Source of the DNA: a virus
IMG/VR virus record: IMGVR_UViG_3300036719_005005
Span: 1-34,242 of that record
Length of the DNA stretch: 34,242 nucleotides
Direction: 5' to 3' (one strand)
In this document: piece after piece, positions 23,325-29,053 of the stretch
Numbering within the stretch: position 1 is the first letter of the stretch
How the letters are laid out: the number at the start of each line of letters is the position of its first letter
Notes under the pieces: model-generated
Seen by the model: only the letters and a program-made list of their open reading frames with translations
What the model was told of the DNA's origin: nothing
Database searches by the model: none
Translations under genes and position numbers: made by a program

Positions 23325-23344
23325 CCGCACAACAGGAGAACCCT

Positions 23345-23536
23345 GTGGAACCAGCACTTGCTTACACTCTTGAGGTTCTTATTTCGCTGCGTGAAGCAGC
23401 GATTGAAGTCTCTTGTGAAAGGCACGTGAGCCACGAGAAATGTCTTGCCGAGATTATTGATCATTTCATCAAAGAGAATGATCTTAACGGTGAGATTACT
23501 CACAAGGTTTACGACTCGCTGTTTCAACTTAGCTGA
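23345..23536 (+). CDS. Cassette gene D: 63-residue helical protein
   Basis: GTG at 23345, preceded by AGGAG, opens an acidic helical protein (MEPALAYTLEVLISLREAAI then EVSCERHVSHEKCLAEIIDH) with two Cys and several His in CERHVSHEKC, a spacing that could bind a metal, though this is not a known motif. The frame could open earlier, in the T-arm of element 3, which is unlikely. The stop TGA lies inside tRNA-like element 4. Confidence 0.65.
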   Translation: MEPALAYTLEVLISLREAAIEVSCERHVSHEKCLAEIIDHFIKENDLNGEITHKVYDSLFQLS

Positions 23537-23577
23537 TCCGTCAAAGCGGGCGGCCAGGTGCAAACCCTGGCCCAGTT
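23526..23577 (+). ncRNA. tRNA-like element 4
   Basis: T-arm GGCCAGG-TGCAAAC-CCTGGCC (7 pairs, 23552-23572), preceded by TCCG-TCAAAG-CGGG, with AACT (23526-23529)/AGTT (23574-23577) as a short outer stem. The T-stem sequence differs from element 3 yet stays fully paired while the loop is identical, which is covariation. The TGA of gene D lies in the 5' side. Confidence 0.72.
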
Positions 23578-23579
23578 CT

Positions 23580-23599
23580 TGCCTGCAATTCAGCAGGCA
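23580..23599 (+). promoter_or_regulatory. Leader hairpin of cassette gene E
   Basis: TGCCTG/CAGGCA with loop CAATTCAG, at the same place as the other leader hairpins, though the CAGYGGAGAT loop is not kept here. It is followed by the ACACACCACC-rich leader of gene E. Confidence 0.5.
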
Positions 23600-23626
23600 C
23601 TTTCGCACACACCACCAAGCGTCGCC

Positions 23627-23890
23627 ATGACCGAAGCTGCTGTGTATAACAAGCTCCAGGATCTTCGCCTGCTTGCCAGGCGTGATTCCACTCTCCGTTC
23701 ACCCCAGGTGGATGCAGAATTGGAGCAGTTCCGCCTCCAGTTCTTCGCTGCTTTTGAGCAGTGGATGGATGGCATGCGTGAACTCGATCTCACACCGTTC
23801 ATTGTAACGGCTGATCGAATAATCACCGGGAACCGTGAGCTACTTAAGTGGCTCAAAAATGAGATTGAGCAAGAAATCAATCTCGGCTGA
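23627..23890 (+). CDS. Cassette gene E: 87-residue helical protein
   Basis: ATG at 23627 opens an acidic, helical, Leu/Arg-rich protein (MTEAAVYNKLQDLRLLARRD ... WMDGMRELDLTPFIVTADRI). The frame can be extended to 23558, but that would include the T-arm of element 4 and the leader hairpin. It resembles helical phage proteins of unknown role. The stop lies within the 5' strand of tRNA-like element 5. Confidence 0.65.
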   Translation: MTEAAVYNKLQDLRLLARRDSTLRSPQVDAELEQFRLQFFAAFEQWMDGMRELDLTPFIVTADRIITGNRELLKWLKNEIEQEINLG

Positions 23891-23931
23891 GCTGTAGACA
23901 GCCAGGGGAGGTGCAATTCCTCCCTCTCAGC
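23886..23931 (+). ncRNA. tRNA-like element 5
   Basis: GCTGAG (23886-23891)/CTCAGC (23926-23931) encloses CTG-TAGA-CAG and a T-arm GGGGAGG-TGCAATT-CCTCCCT (6 pairs plus G-U). The TGA stop of gene E is within the acceptor 5' strand. It is followed by ATTT, like the ATTG/ATTA after the other elements. Confidence 0.82.
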
Positions 23932-23939
23932 ATTTCATC

Positions 23940-23966
23940 AATAACAGCCTAAGAAATAGTTCTATT
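23940..23966 (+). ncRNA. Conserved hairpin with AGCCTAAGAA loop, copy 2
   Basis: AATAAC/GTT-TATT (two-base bulge) closes the loop AGCCTAAGAAATA. It shares AACAGCCTAAGAA and AGTTCTAT with copy 1 at 22698-22732 while stem positions covary. It lies upstream of the SSB-like gene. Confidence 0.5.
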
Positions 23967-24054
23967 CAATTTAACGATTACTTTATATTTCCATACATTT
24001 AATTGCCCAATCGCAGCCTGGGCTTGGATGCTGCATGTCCTTTGAACAACGACC

Positions 24055-24471
24055 ATGTCTGCAGTCAACAATGGAACCATCGTCGGTACCATCGTGTCCG
24101 ACATCAACCAGCGCACGCCTAACGATTCGCTGGCAATCACTGAGTTCCGAGTAGCACCGCTCGATAACAGGGAGCAAGACTCCCCAATCCCTGTCACCGC
24201 TTACAACGGTGTCGGTGAGAACATCAAGCAGCGTTACAACAAGGGTGACACTGTCGCTCTGGATGTACGCCTGCGCTACAACACCTGGCAAACGCCGGAA
24301 GGTGAGCCTCGCGGTCGCATGGAGGTGATTGTCACCTCTTCTACCACTGTCCGCCTCGGTCAGATTTCCACGGCACAACGGGCCGCAGAAGCTGCAGAGC
24401 AATCTGCAGTTGAATCAAAGTCCGTCGCCAGGAAGAAGGCTGAGCCGACTCTGGAGGAAGTTCCGTTCTGA
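24055..24471 (+). CDS. Single-stranded DNA-binding protein (SSB-like)
   Basis: A 138-residue protein. The first about 105 residues form an OB-fold-like beta-rich domain (IVGTIVSDINQRTPNDSLAI ... GDTVALDVRLRYNTWQTPEG), with aromatic and basic residues suited to ssDNA. The tail is flexible and ends LEEVPF, the acidic-Pro-Phe tip that SSBs use to recruit replication partners. Shorter than the usual bacterial SSB, as in many phages. It has its own leader and is closed by an intrinsic terminator. It protects ssDNA during phage replication. Confidence 0.82.
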   Translation: MSAVNNGTIVGTIVSDINQRTPNDSLAITEFRVAPLDNREQDSPIPVTAYNGVGENIKQRYNKGDTVALDVRLRYNTWQTPEGEPRGRMEVIVTSSTTVRLGQISTAQRAAEAAEQSAVESKSVARKKAEPTLEEVPF

Positions 24472-24522
24472 TTGACGGTTACCTGAAAGGGAGTTATAAG
24501 TTGCGTTTCACACACTGAAACG

Positions 24523-24543
24523 GGAGTTATAACTCCTTTTTTT
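24523..24543 (+). terminator. Intrinsic terminator after the SSB-like gene
   Basis: GGAG-TTATAA-CTCC followed by TTTTTTT. An imperfect copy of its 5' arm (GGGAGTTATAA) lies 30 bases upstream, separated by a GTTTC/GAAAC hairpin. Confidence 0.78.
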
Positions 24544-24578
24544 GTAGCCCTCATGGCTACTCCACTTGCTCTCTAATC

Positions 24579-24788
24579 ATGTCCGCTATCAAGAACTGCA
24601 CTGTTCTTGTTTGGAACAATTTGATTGACAGCTATCATCCTGATTCTGAATCTGCAAAGCAACGTGCAGCAACCATTGCTAGTCAATGGCGAATACACGT
24701 TGATTGCGGTTCGGATTATCCCAGACCACATCTTGAAGTAATGAGTGCTGCTCAGTACATCAAGAACCAACACACCTCTGATTTCTGA
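24579..24788 (+). CDS. 69-residue early hypothetical protein
   Basis: ATG at 24579 opens a small soluble protein (MSAIKNCTVLVWNNLIDSYH ... SQWRIHVDCGSDYPRPHLEV). It has an alpha/beta look but no motif. It is followed by the next gene after one base, so the two are probably coupled. No family recognised. Confidence 0.62.
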   Translation: MSAIKNCTVLVWNNLIDSYHPDSESAKQRAATIASQWRIHVDCGSDYPRPHLEVMSAAQYIKNQHTSDF

Positions 24789-24789
24789 C

Positions 24790-25032
24790 ATGCGCAAACT
24801 TGTTTCTGCTGCAGCAATTGCTTCGATTGCTGCAATCACCTGGCAACGACTGAGTGATCAACAACGTCAATCTGTTGTTGATGCAGTAAAAGTTGGTAGA
24901 CGCAAGCTTGCTAATTACGTTGCTCCTCAAGAAGATCTTGGAGATTTAACCAACTGCGTAGATCCAGAAATTTTGGAGATACTTACAGTTGAACTCCAGA
25001 AAGAAGAGGAAGCTCAAACTAAATCTGAGTAG
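24790..25032 (+). CDS. 80-residue protein with N-terminal membrane or signal segment
   Basis: ATG at 24790 (one base after the previous stop) opens a protein with a hydrophobic N-terminus (MRKLVSAAAIASIAAITW), a basic helix and an acidic C-terminus (EDLGDLTNCVDPEILEILTV ... EEEAQTKSE). It may be a membrane-anchored small protein. The frame could extend to 24745, but that overlaps the previous gene. Its TAG is part of a terminator hairpin. Confidence 0.62.
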   Translation: MRKLVSAAAIASIAAITWQRLSDQQRQSVVDAVKVGRRKLANYVAPQEDLGDLTNCVDPEILEILTVELQKEEEAQTKSE

Positions 25033-25049
25033 GTTTTACCTGCTTTTTT
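25029..25049 (+). terminator. Intrinsic terminator overlapping a stop codon
   Basis: GTAGG-TTTTA-CCTGC (one U-G pair) followed by TTTTTT. The TAG stop of the preceding gene is within the 5' stem, another example of structure placed right at the gene end. Confidence 0.75.
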
Positions 25050-25073
25050 GTTCACCCACCACCACCACTAACC

Positions 25074-25304
25074 ATGCGCCAAGACACTTCGTTTCTGTAC
25101 CGCAAAGAAGATAGTGGCTACCTAGTCACTATTCGTGGCGACTTTGCAGAAATGACCAAAGTTAACTGCAAACAACATCGCTCCGAATACATCCGATTAG
25201 AAGCACCCATTGAAGTGATTCGAGATTCGGTCTCTAAACTCACTAAGCAAGGTTACAAGCTCTGCATCTCTCTTGATCTGGACTGGCGTAAGCTTGCTGC
25301 ATGA
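25074..25304 (+). CDS. 76-residue early protein followed by a hammerhead ribozyme
   Basis: ATG at 25074, after a CACCCACCACCACCACTAACC leader, opens a small alpha/beta protein (MRQDTSFLYRKEDSGYLVTI ... EAPIEVIRDSVSKLTKQGYK then LDLDWRKLAA). No known motif. The TGA stop touches stem II of the second ribozyme, so after self-cleavage the mRNA would end with stem III of the ribozyme about 34 bases past the stop. Confidence 0.65.
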   Translation: MRQDTSFLYRKEDSGYLVTIRGDFAEMTKVNCKQHRSEYIRLEAPIEVIRDSVSKLTKQGYKLCISLDLDWRKLAA

Positions 25305-25368
25305 GGACGAAACCAGGGGGCTCCAGGGCTCTCTGGTCGGCCACTCAATAGTGGCCCTGAAGAGTCCT
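25304..25368 (+). ncRNA. Type II hammerhead ribozyme 2
   Basis: AGGAC (25304-25308) and GTCCT (25364-25368) form stem II. GAAA (25309-25312) follows. Stem III is ACCAG/CTGGT with a 16-base loop. GTC ends at 25338, the expected cleavage site. Stem I is GGCCACT-CAAT-AGTGGCC (7 pairs). CTGAAGA (25357-25363) is the CUGANGA box. Order and all core bases are right for a type II fold. A competing stem (AGGGCTCT/AGAGTCCT) could form and might switch activity. Confidence 0.93.
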
Positions 25369-25382
25369 TTGCACCTAACAGA

Positions 25383-25640
25383 ATGTCTCTTTCCAGCAAA
25401 TTGATCAACACTTCTAGCAACCGCAAAGAAATTATCTGTATTTACACAGCAATTTCACTCGGTACTAGCATCGGTCTTCTTGCTTGCATTCTTTTAAACA
25501 ATGTATTGAACAACCACGTTATGAGAACGTGCAATACAAAGTTGAATCAGATTGTCACGCTGAATACAGTCATAGGTGACAGTTATGGCTGTGTTTCCAA
25601 AATGGTTCTTCATGGTCCTCCTGCTCCTTTGAAGCCATGA
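25383..25640 (+). CDS. 85-residue single-pass membrane protein
   Basis: ATG at 25383 opens a protein with one membrane segment (residues about 17-40, ICIYTAISLGTSIGLLACIL) and a C-terminal part with Cys and Pro. It overlaps the next start by 4 bases (ATGA). It may be an inner-membrane early protein; there is no family match I can name. Confidence 0.6.
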   Translation: MSLSSKLINTSSNRKEIICIYTAISLGTSIGLLACILLNNVLNNHVMRTCNTKLNQIVTLNTVIGDSYGCVSKMVLHGPPAPLKP

Positions 25641-25897
25641 ACAATCCTGACCACGAGCAACTTGCTCAAGAAGATACGCTTTTTCCTTGGCTTGCATCTG
25701 CTTCCATGTCTGACTATTCATTCCACGAACAGCAGCACACCGCTGATTACCTTGATGCCATGGCTGACATACACAACGAAATTGAAGAAGCCATGCGCGA
25801 ATCATCCCAAGATGATTGGGACGGTGTCGAAGAAATCAGTTCAGCAGAACGCAATGCCTGTGACCACTACAACGAGAGGTATGTAATCCATGACTAA
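25637..25897 (+). CDS. 86-residue acidic early protein
   Basis: ATG at 25637 overlaps the previous stop (ATGA). The protein is highly acidic (ADIHNEIEEAMRESSQDDWD then GVEEISSAERNAC), soluble and helical. Strong negative charge suggests DNA mimicry or binding of a basic partner, as many anti-defence proteins show, but this is speculation. It overlaps the next ORF start. Confidence 0.6.
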   Translation: MNNPDHEQLAQEDTLFPWLASASMSDYSFHEQQHTADYLDAMADIHNEIEEAMRESSQDDWDGVEEISSAERNACDHYNERYVIHD

Positions 25898-26357
25898 CGA
25901 AACTAATCGCCAGGTGTGGGATGAAGATCCGATCATCTTGCTGATCACTTTCCTGTCCATTGCAATCACACTCATAAGAGAAGCAATCCAATGCGCACTT
26001 ACCCTCCATACGCCAAAAGCGAAGTCGTCAGACGTTACATCAGTCTCTACCAGATGTACGAAGACTTCGAAAGCAAAGAGCCAACCACAGTCTGCCTCTA
26101 CGAGTGCGGAATGTATTACGGTGGGCCTGAGGAAGGAGGTTGGTACTACGAACGTGGTTTCCCAATCCGCACAGTCTGCGTCTTCAGCAAAAAGCAGGCA
26201 ATCAAAGAAGCCATCGACCTCGAAGCCTACGCCAGGTCGGAGATCGGTGAAGACACAGACTCCCTCGGTTGGGCAACCTATCGGGTTTGCTACGACGACA
26301 AATACGCCACGTCGTATCCAGAAGTCCGGCCTCGCTATGAGTGACGGACAACAGTAA
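25890..26357 (+). CDS. Possible membrane peptide reading through the next gene in another frame
   Basis: ATG at 25890 overlaps the previous gene end and opens MTNETNRQVWDEDPIILLIT followed by a membrane-like segment (FLSIAITLIREAI). After residue 34 the frame runs inside the 25991-26344 gene and becomes Ser/Thr/Lys-rich without pattern, like a shadow frame. The start is plausible, but the 155-residue length may be an accident of missing stops. Weak call. Confidence 0.3.
   Translation: MTNETNRQVWDEDPIILLITFLSIAITLIREAIQCALTLHTPKAKSSDVTSVSTRCTKTSKAKSQPQSASTSAECITVGLRKEVGTTNVVSQSAQSASSAKSRQSKKPSTSKPTPGRRSVKTQTPSVGQPIGFATTTNTPRRIQKSGLAMSDGQQ
25991..26344 (+). CDS. 117-residue early protein
   Basis: ATG at 25991 opens an aromatic, acidic alpha/beta protein (MRTYPPYAKSEVVRRYISLY ... 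MYYGGPEEGGWYYERGFPIR ... EAIDLEAYARSEIGE). The high Tyr/Trp content and ordered-looking composition make this the real frame of the overlapping pair. It is soluble with no motif known. A strong hairpin follows. Confidence 0.65.
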   Translation: MRTYPPYAKSEVVRRYISLYQMYEDFESKEPTTVCLYECGMYYGGPEEGGWYYERGFPIRTVCVFSKKQAIKEAIDLEAYARSEIGEDTDSLGWATYRVCYDDKYATSYPEVRPRYE

Positions 26358-26364
26358 ACATGTA

Positions 26365-26408
26365 CTACCCCGGAAATGAGTTAAACCACTCACGACCGGG
26401 GTAGTTTT
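26365..26408 (+). terminator. Strong hairpin, probable terminator between convergent genes
   Basis: CTACCCCGG/CCGGGGTAG (9 pairs) encloses a small GAGT/ACTC hairpin and is followed by TTTT on the plus strand. It separates the rightward 117-residue gene from the small leftward ORF ending at 26408. No hammerhead core is present. Confidence 0.6.
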
Positions 26409-26548
26409 CAGTACATCTGTACTAGCCCTGCTTTATTCTCTTGCTTTGCATCTACAACAGTTTGTTGAATTGCAACAAATTGCTTGTTTTGCTCGCGTTT
26501 CTGTGTACGCTTAAACGTGACTAGGTACGTCACCAGTGCCGGAGTCAT
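26408..26548 (-). CDS. Possible 46-residue protein on the opposite strand
   Basis: ATG at 26548 preceded by GAGGACAGAGC opens a 46-residue basic protein (MTPALVTYLVTFKRTQKREQ then NKQFVAIQQTVVD). It has an N-terminal hydrophobic turn and an amphipathic basic/Gln-rich helix. It is the only leftward gene in the early region. Its stop abuts the terminator-like hairpin. The ribosome-binding site and ordered composition support it; shortness argues for caution. Confidence 0.4.
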   Translation of the reverse strand: MTPALVTYLVTFKRTQKREQNKQFVAIQQTVVDAKQENKAGLVQMY

Positions 26549-26651
26549 GCTCTGTCCTCAATTCTGTAGCAATTACTACAATAGCAGACAAAGAGACAAG
26601 AGGTAGTTCAAGAGGATACAGTCAACAACTTCACTTTCACCACCACACACT

Positions 26652-26987
26652 ATGAGCCTTCCAAACGGCATCCTTTCAATCGAGAAAGTTTATCTCGATG
26701 AAGACGGAGACATTGTTGTCGAAGCAGTTATCGAAGATATGGGTAAGATAACCAGTCCTCAAACTCTGTATGACATGGCAGAATATGCTCCAGGTCTCTG
26801 CAGAACACACGTATACAAGGAAAATGTTCCTCCAGGTATTGAAATTGAGGACAAAGAAGAAGATCTGAAAGGTATCATCGATCGTTACAACTTGTTGGTT
26901 CACCAAGAGTGGGAATCTGTTGACGTCGATGATTCAGATAAATGCCTGGATGACTACACTCCGTCCGAATCCAGAATGTTCTTTTAA
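26652..26987 (+). CDS. 111-residue acidic early protein
   Basis: ATG at 26652 after CACCACCACACACT opens an acidic protein (MSLPNGILSIEKVYLDEDGD ... GKITSPQTLYDMAEYAPGLC ... VDVDDSDKCLDDYTPSESRM). The N-terminus looks like beta strands. The phrase resembles small cyanophage early proteins, but I cannot name the family. There is no Shine-Dalgarno site. Confidence 0.62.
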   Translation: MSLPNGILSIEKVYLDEDGDIVVEAVIEDMGKITSPQTLYDMAEYAPGLCRTHVYKENVPPGIEIEDKEEDLKGIIDRYNLLVHQEWESVDVDDSDKCLDDYTPSESRMFF

Positions 26988-27007
26988 TCTCAAGCTGCAT
27001 AAACACA

Positions 27008-27295
27008 ATGCCAAACTCACTTCAGTTCAACTCAGTTACACCTCGTCCTGTTCCTGATTGCATCCGGTTTTCCCTCATTAAGAAAGAATTGAATGCAATG
27101 CTTCAGCGCCAAGAAAAACTTCCTATTGATGTAGGAGATCACTATTTTATCAATCTCCTTGAAAACATCCTTGAACAGATTGAAGAGTACGAAAACTATG
27201 AACCAAGTGATGAAGAAATCCTTGGTGAACCTCCTATCTCTGCTCATGAAAGATGGACCGCTGCTCACGCTAAGCACATAAAGCTCCACTCTTGA
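27008..27295 (+). CDS. 95-residue early protein
   Basis: ATG at 27008 opens a helical, acidic protein (ELNAMLQRQEKLPIDVGDHY ... EDIL-type helix then EPSDEEILGEPPISAHERWT). No motif is recognised. It is separated from its neighbours by about 20-30 bases of A/C-rich leader. Confidence 0.62.
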   Translation: MPNSLQFNSVTPRPVPDCIRFSLIKKELNAMLQRQEKLPIDVGDHYFINLLENILEQIEEYENYEPSDEEILGEPPISAHERWTAAHAKHIKLHS

Positions 27296-27328
27296 CTAAC
27301 TACAACAACTAACACACTCAACAACACC

Positions 27329-27511
27329 ATGAACTCTCTCACTCTCTTTGATAAAATCCATCTTGCAGAATGTGCAGCAAGACGTGCAAACATTCACTTC
27401 ATGAACAATGAAAGATTTGACAGTGAATACGACACTGTCCGTCTTTGGAAAATGCACAACACTTACAACATGAAGGTGCAGAACACGGTAATCACTTACA
27501 ACGCAAATTGA
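27329..27511 (+). CDS. 60-residue early protein
   Basis: ATG at 27329 after CTCAACAACACC opens a 60-residue protein (MNSLTLFDKIHLAECAARRA then NIHFMNNERFDSEYDT). It is helical and unremarkable, ending one codon before the next ATG. No family recognised. Confidence 0.5.
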   Translation: MNSLTLFDKIHLAECAARRANIHFMNNERFDSEYDTVRLWKMHNTYNMKVQNTVITYNAN

Positions 27512-27513
27512 TT

Positions 27514-27750
27514 ATGACACCAAAAGAATACCAACGGAATGCACGTTTTAATTGTTTGCAAGAGTATGATTGCTGCGCTAAACCAGATGACTTTATTGAG
27601 GTAACCGAATGGTACAACGGTGAAGGTTTTGATGTACATCTCAGTACCAGCGCTGGTGAACAGCGTATGTCATTTAGCTGGGGTGAGTACCAGGCATTGA
27701 AAGCAACACTTGGTGACTGGGCTGAAAACAATCTGGAGGATGAAGAATGA
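27514..27750 (+). CDS. 78-residue early protein
   Basis: ATG at 27514, two bases after the previous stop, opens MTPKEYQRNARFNCLQEYDC ... EWYNGEGFDVHLSTSAGEQR then FSWGEYQALKATLGDWAENN. The frame is open further upstream to 27445, but that overlaps the previous gene. It is a soluble alpha/beta protein. Its TGA overlaps the ATG of the broken gene. Confidence 0.62.
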   Translation: MTPKEYQRNARFNCLQEYDCCAKPDDFIEVTEWYNGEGFDVHLSTSAGEQRMSFSWGEYQALKATLGDWAENNLEDEE

Positions 27751-28085
27751 CTAATCAACACCCCATCACCCCACCACTCGAGCTGCTGCAGCAGTAGTGG
27801 GAGCAAGCCGATCAGTATCAAGACGATCCAAAGACTTACTTCGACTTTATAGTTACCGAAGTAGCCCAATGGGGTGCCGACCAGGAGCTGGAGGCGTGCT
27901 GTGAGTGGGTGAAGATGGAAACGCCAGCAGACGGGGTACATCTTCGCGCCGCCCGCCGCCCCAAGCCGCCGAGCTTGAAGGAGCAGGCGCTGGAAGCCGT
28001 TATTCGACTTGGCAAGAAATACCCCAGCTACGAAGGAGCTGACATTGAAACCATCCGCCGCGCACTGGAGGCGCTACCTGAATGA
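27747..28085 (+). pseudogene. Amber-interrupted cyanobacterial-type small protein gene
   Basis: ATG at 27747 opens MTNQHPITPPLELLQQ, then TAG (codon 17, 27795-27797), then in the same frame WEQADQYQDDPKTYFDFIV ... WGADQELEACCEWVKMETP ... LRAARRPKPPSLKEQALEAV to a TGA at 28083. This closely resembles a short protein family I know from cyanobacterial genomes, in which the interrupted position reads like QQWWEQ, so one G-to-A change (TGG to TAG) would explain it. The 3' half is clearly more GC-rich than its neighbours, suggesting acquisition from a host. It may be dead, or read through. Confidence 0.65.
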
Positions 28086-28273
28086 CTAAAACTTTAACGC
28101 ACAACAGAGTTGACATCAAAGCTATTTTGGCTGATCCCTTACTCCGAGAAGAGTTAATTGAAGGTGCTGTAGATTTTATTTGCAAAGTTGAAGGTATTCG
28201 CCGTGAAGAAGATTTAAAAATGACTGACCTTTCTTCTGCCGCCATCGCCGCCGAGCTGGAGGGTACCAAATGA
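28082..28273 (+). CDS. 63-residue early protein
   Basis: ATG at 28082 overlaps the previous stop. The protein (MTKTLTHNRVDIKAILADPL then LREELIEGAVDFICKVEGIR) is helical and ends in AAIAAELEGTK, which reads like the tail of cyanobacterial small-protein genes. It overlaps the following start by 4 bases. Function unknown. Confidence 0.55.
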   Translation: MTKTLTHNRVDIKAILADPLLREELIEGAVDFICKVEGIRREEDLKMTDLSSAAIAAELEGTK

Positions 28274-28884
28274 CTGACGCCATCATGCTTACCAAGAACA
28301 CAGACCAACTTCGCCAACAAGTAGCAGCTCACGTTGCTGCTGACTCTATCGCTCAAGGCTGTTACTGGGACGAATACAGAAAACGCGGTTGCTTTATTGG
28401 GTGCTTGGCGCACTCTGACGATCCAGAGATTAACGAGCAAACCTATGGCTTGCCTGTAATGGTGCAGCGTATTGCTGAGTCGATTTTTGAATCGTTGCCT
28501 GACGATGAAGCCAAAGCGTTTTTTGCTACATTGCCTGATGCGGTCGGTTGTGATGGCAAAGATCTGAGCAAAGTCGGCTGGCAGTTTCTTGCTGCTGAGC
28601 TGCGTGCATTGCCTGAGCAACCTGACGAGGTTCAGGTAGTTATTGATCCTGTTATTGCAGGTATGGATCTGCTTGCCAGTGGTCAGGAATTGGCTGATGC
28701 TGATGCTCGTGCTGTTGCTGCTTGGGCTGCTTGGGCTCCTGAGGCTGCTGCTCGTGCTGCTGATTCTGCTGCTTATGCTGCTTATGCTGCTAGTGCTGCT
28801 TCTGATGCTGCTCGTCGTCGGCAACGTGACACTCTGCTGGCTCTGATTAGCCAAGCGCCAGTGCTAGAGAACAGAAATGACTGA
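28270..28884 (+). CDS. Hypothetical protein with Ala-rich repeat tail (cyanobacteria/phage family)
   Basis: A 204-residue protein. The N-terminal 140 residues include GCYWDEYRKRGCFIGCLAHS and YGLPVMVQRIAESIFESLPD, a pattern I associate with a widespread bacterial and phage hypothetical family. Its tail is a run of Ala-rich AAx units (AAWAAWAPEAAARAADSAAY then AAYAASAASDAARRRQ). Two Cys near residues 31-46 may pair or bind metal. The tail repeat suggests a coil or a repeat solenoid. The domain has no assigned function as far as I know. Confidence 0.7.
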   Translation: MTDAIMLTKNTDQLRQQVAAHVAADSIAQGCYWDEYRKRGCFIGCLAHSDDPEINEQTYGLPVMVQRIAESIFESLPDDEAKAFFATLPDAVGCDGKDLSKVGWQFLAAELRALPEQPDEVQVVIDPVIAGMDLLASGQELADADARAVAAWAAWAPEAAARAADSAAYAAYAASAASDAARRRQRDTLLALISQAPVLENRND

Positions 28885-29053
28885 AAATCAATCCAAAACA
28901 ACAATTAAATACTTTGCAAAAGACGATCCTTCTATGCGTACGCAAGATCACAAATCAATGCGTACAGCTGTTGCCGTAGCAAATCTTTTACTTGCATATG
29001 GAGGTTACACAATTATTTCAATTGAAATGGTTGATCAGCATGACAATGTCTGA
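28877..29053 (+). CDS. 58-residue early protein
   Basis: ATG at 28877 overlaps the previous gene end by 8 bases and opens MTENQSKTTIKYFAKDDPSM then an amphipathic helix (MRTAVAVANLLLAYGGYTII) ending HDNV. It is below 60 codons. It has a compact alpha/beta look with no motif. It overlaps the following start. Confidence 0.5.
   Translation: MTENQSKTTIKYFAKDDPSMRTQDHKSMRTAVAVANLLLAYGGYTIISIEMVDQHDNV

Noticed and set aside
22653-23931. The five T-arm elements as ordinary tRNA genes
   Set aside because: I tried to fit full cloverleafs. In elements 1, 2 and 5 the space between the acceptor strands is far too short, and in 3 and 4 no D-loop GG or anticodon arm with proper 7-base loop and 5-base stem fits. 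They are tRNA-like, not tRNAs.
22653-23931. The T-arm elements as intrinsic terminators
   Set aside because: Stems are GC-rich but none is followed by a U-tract, and genes continue closely downstream.
27795-27797. Amber recoding as an alternative genetic code
   Set aside because: Other genes in the window end in TAG (for example at 25030-25032 and 30575-30577), so TAG is a normal stop here.
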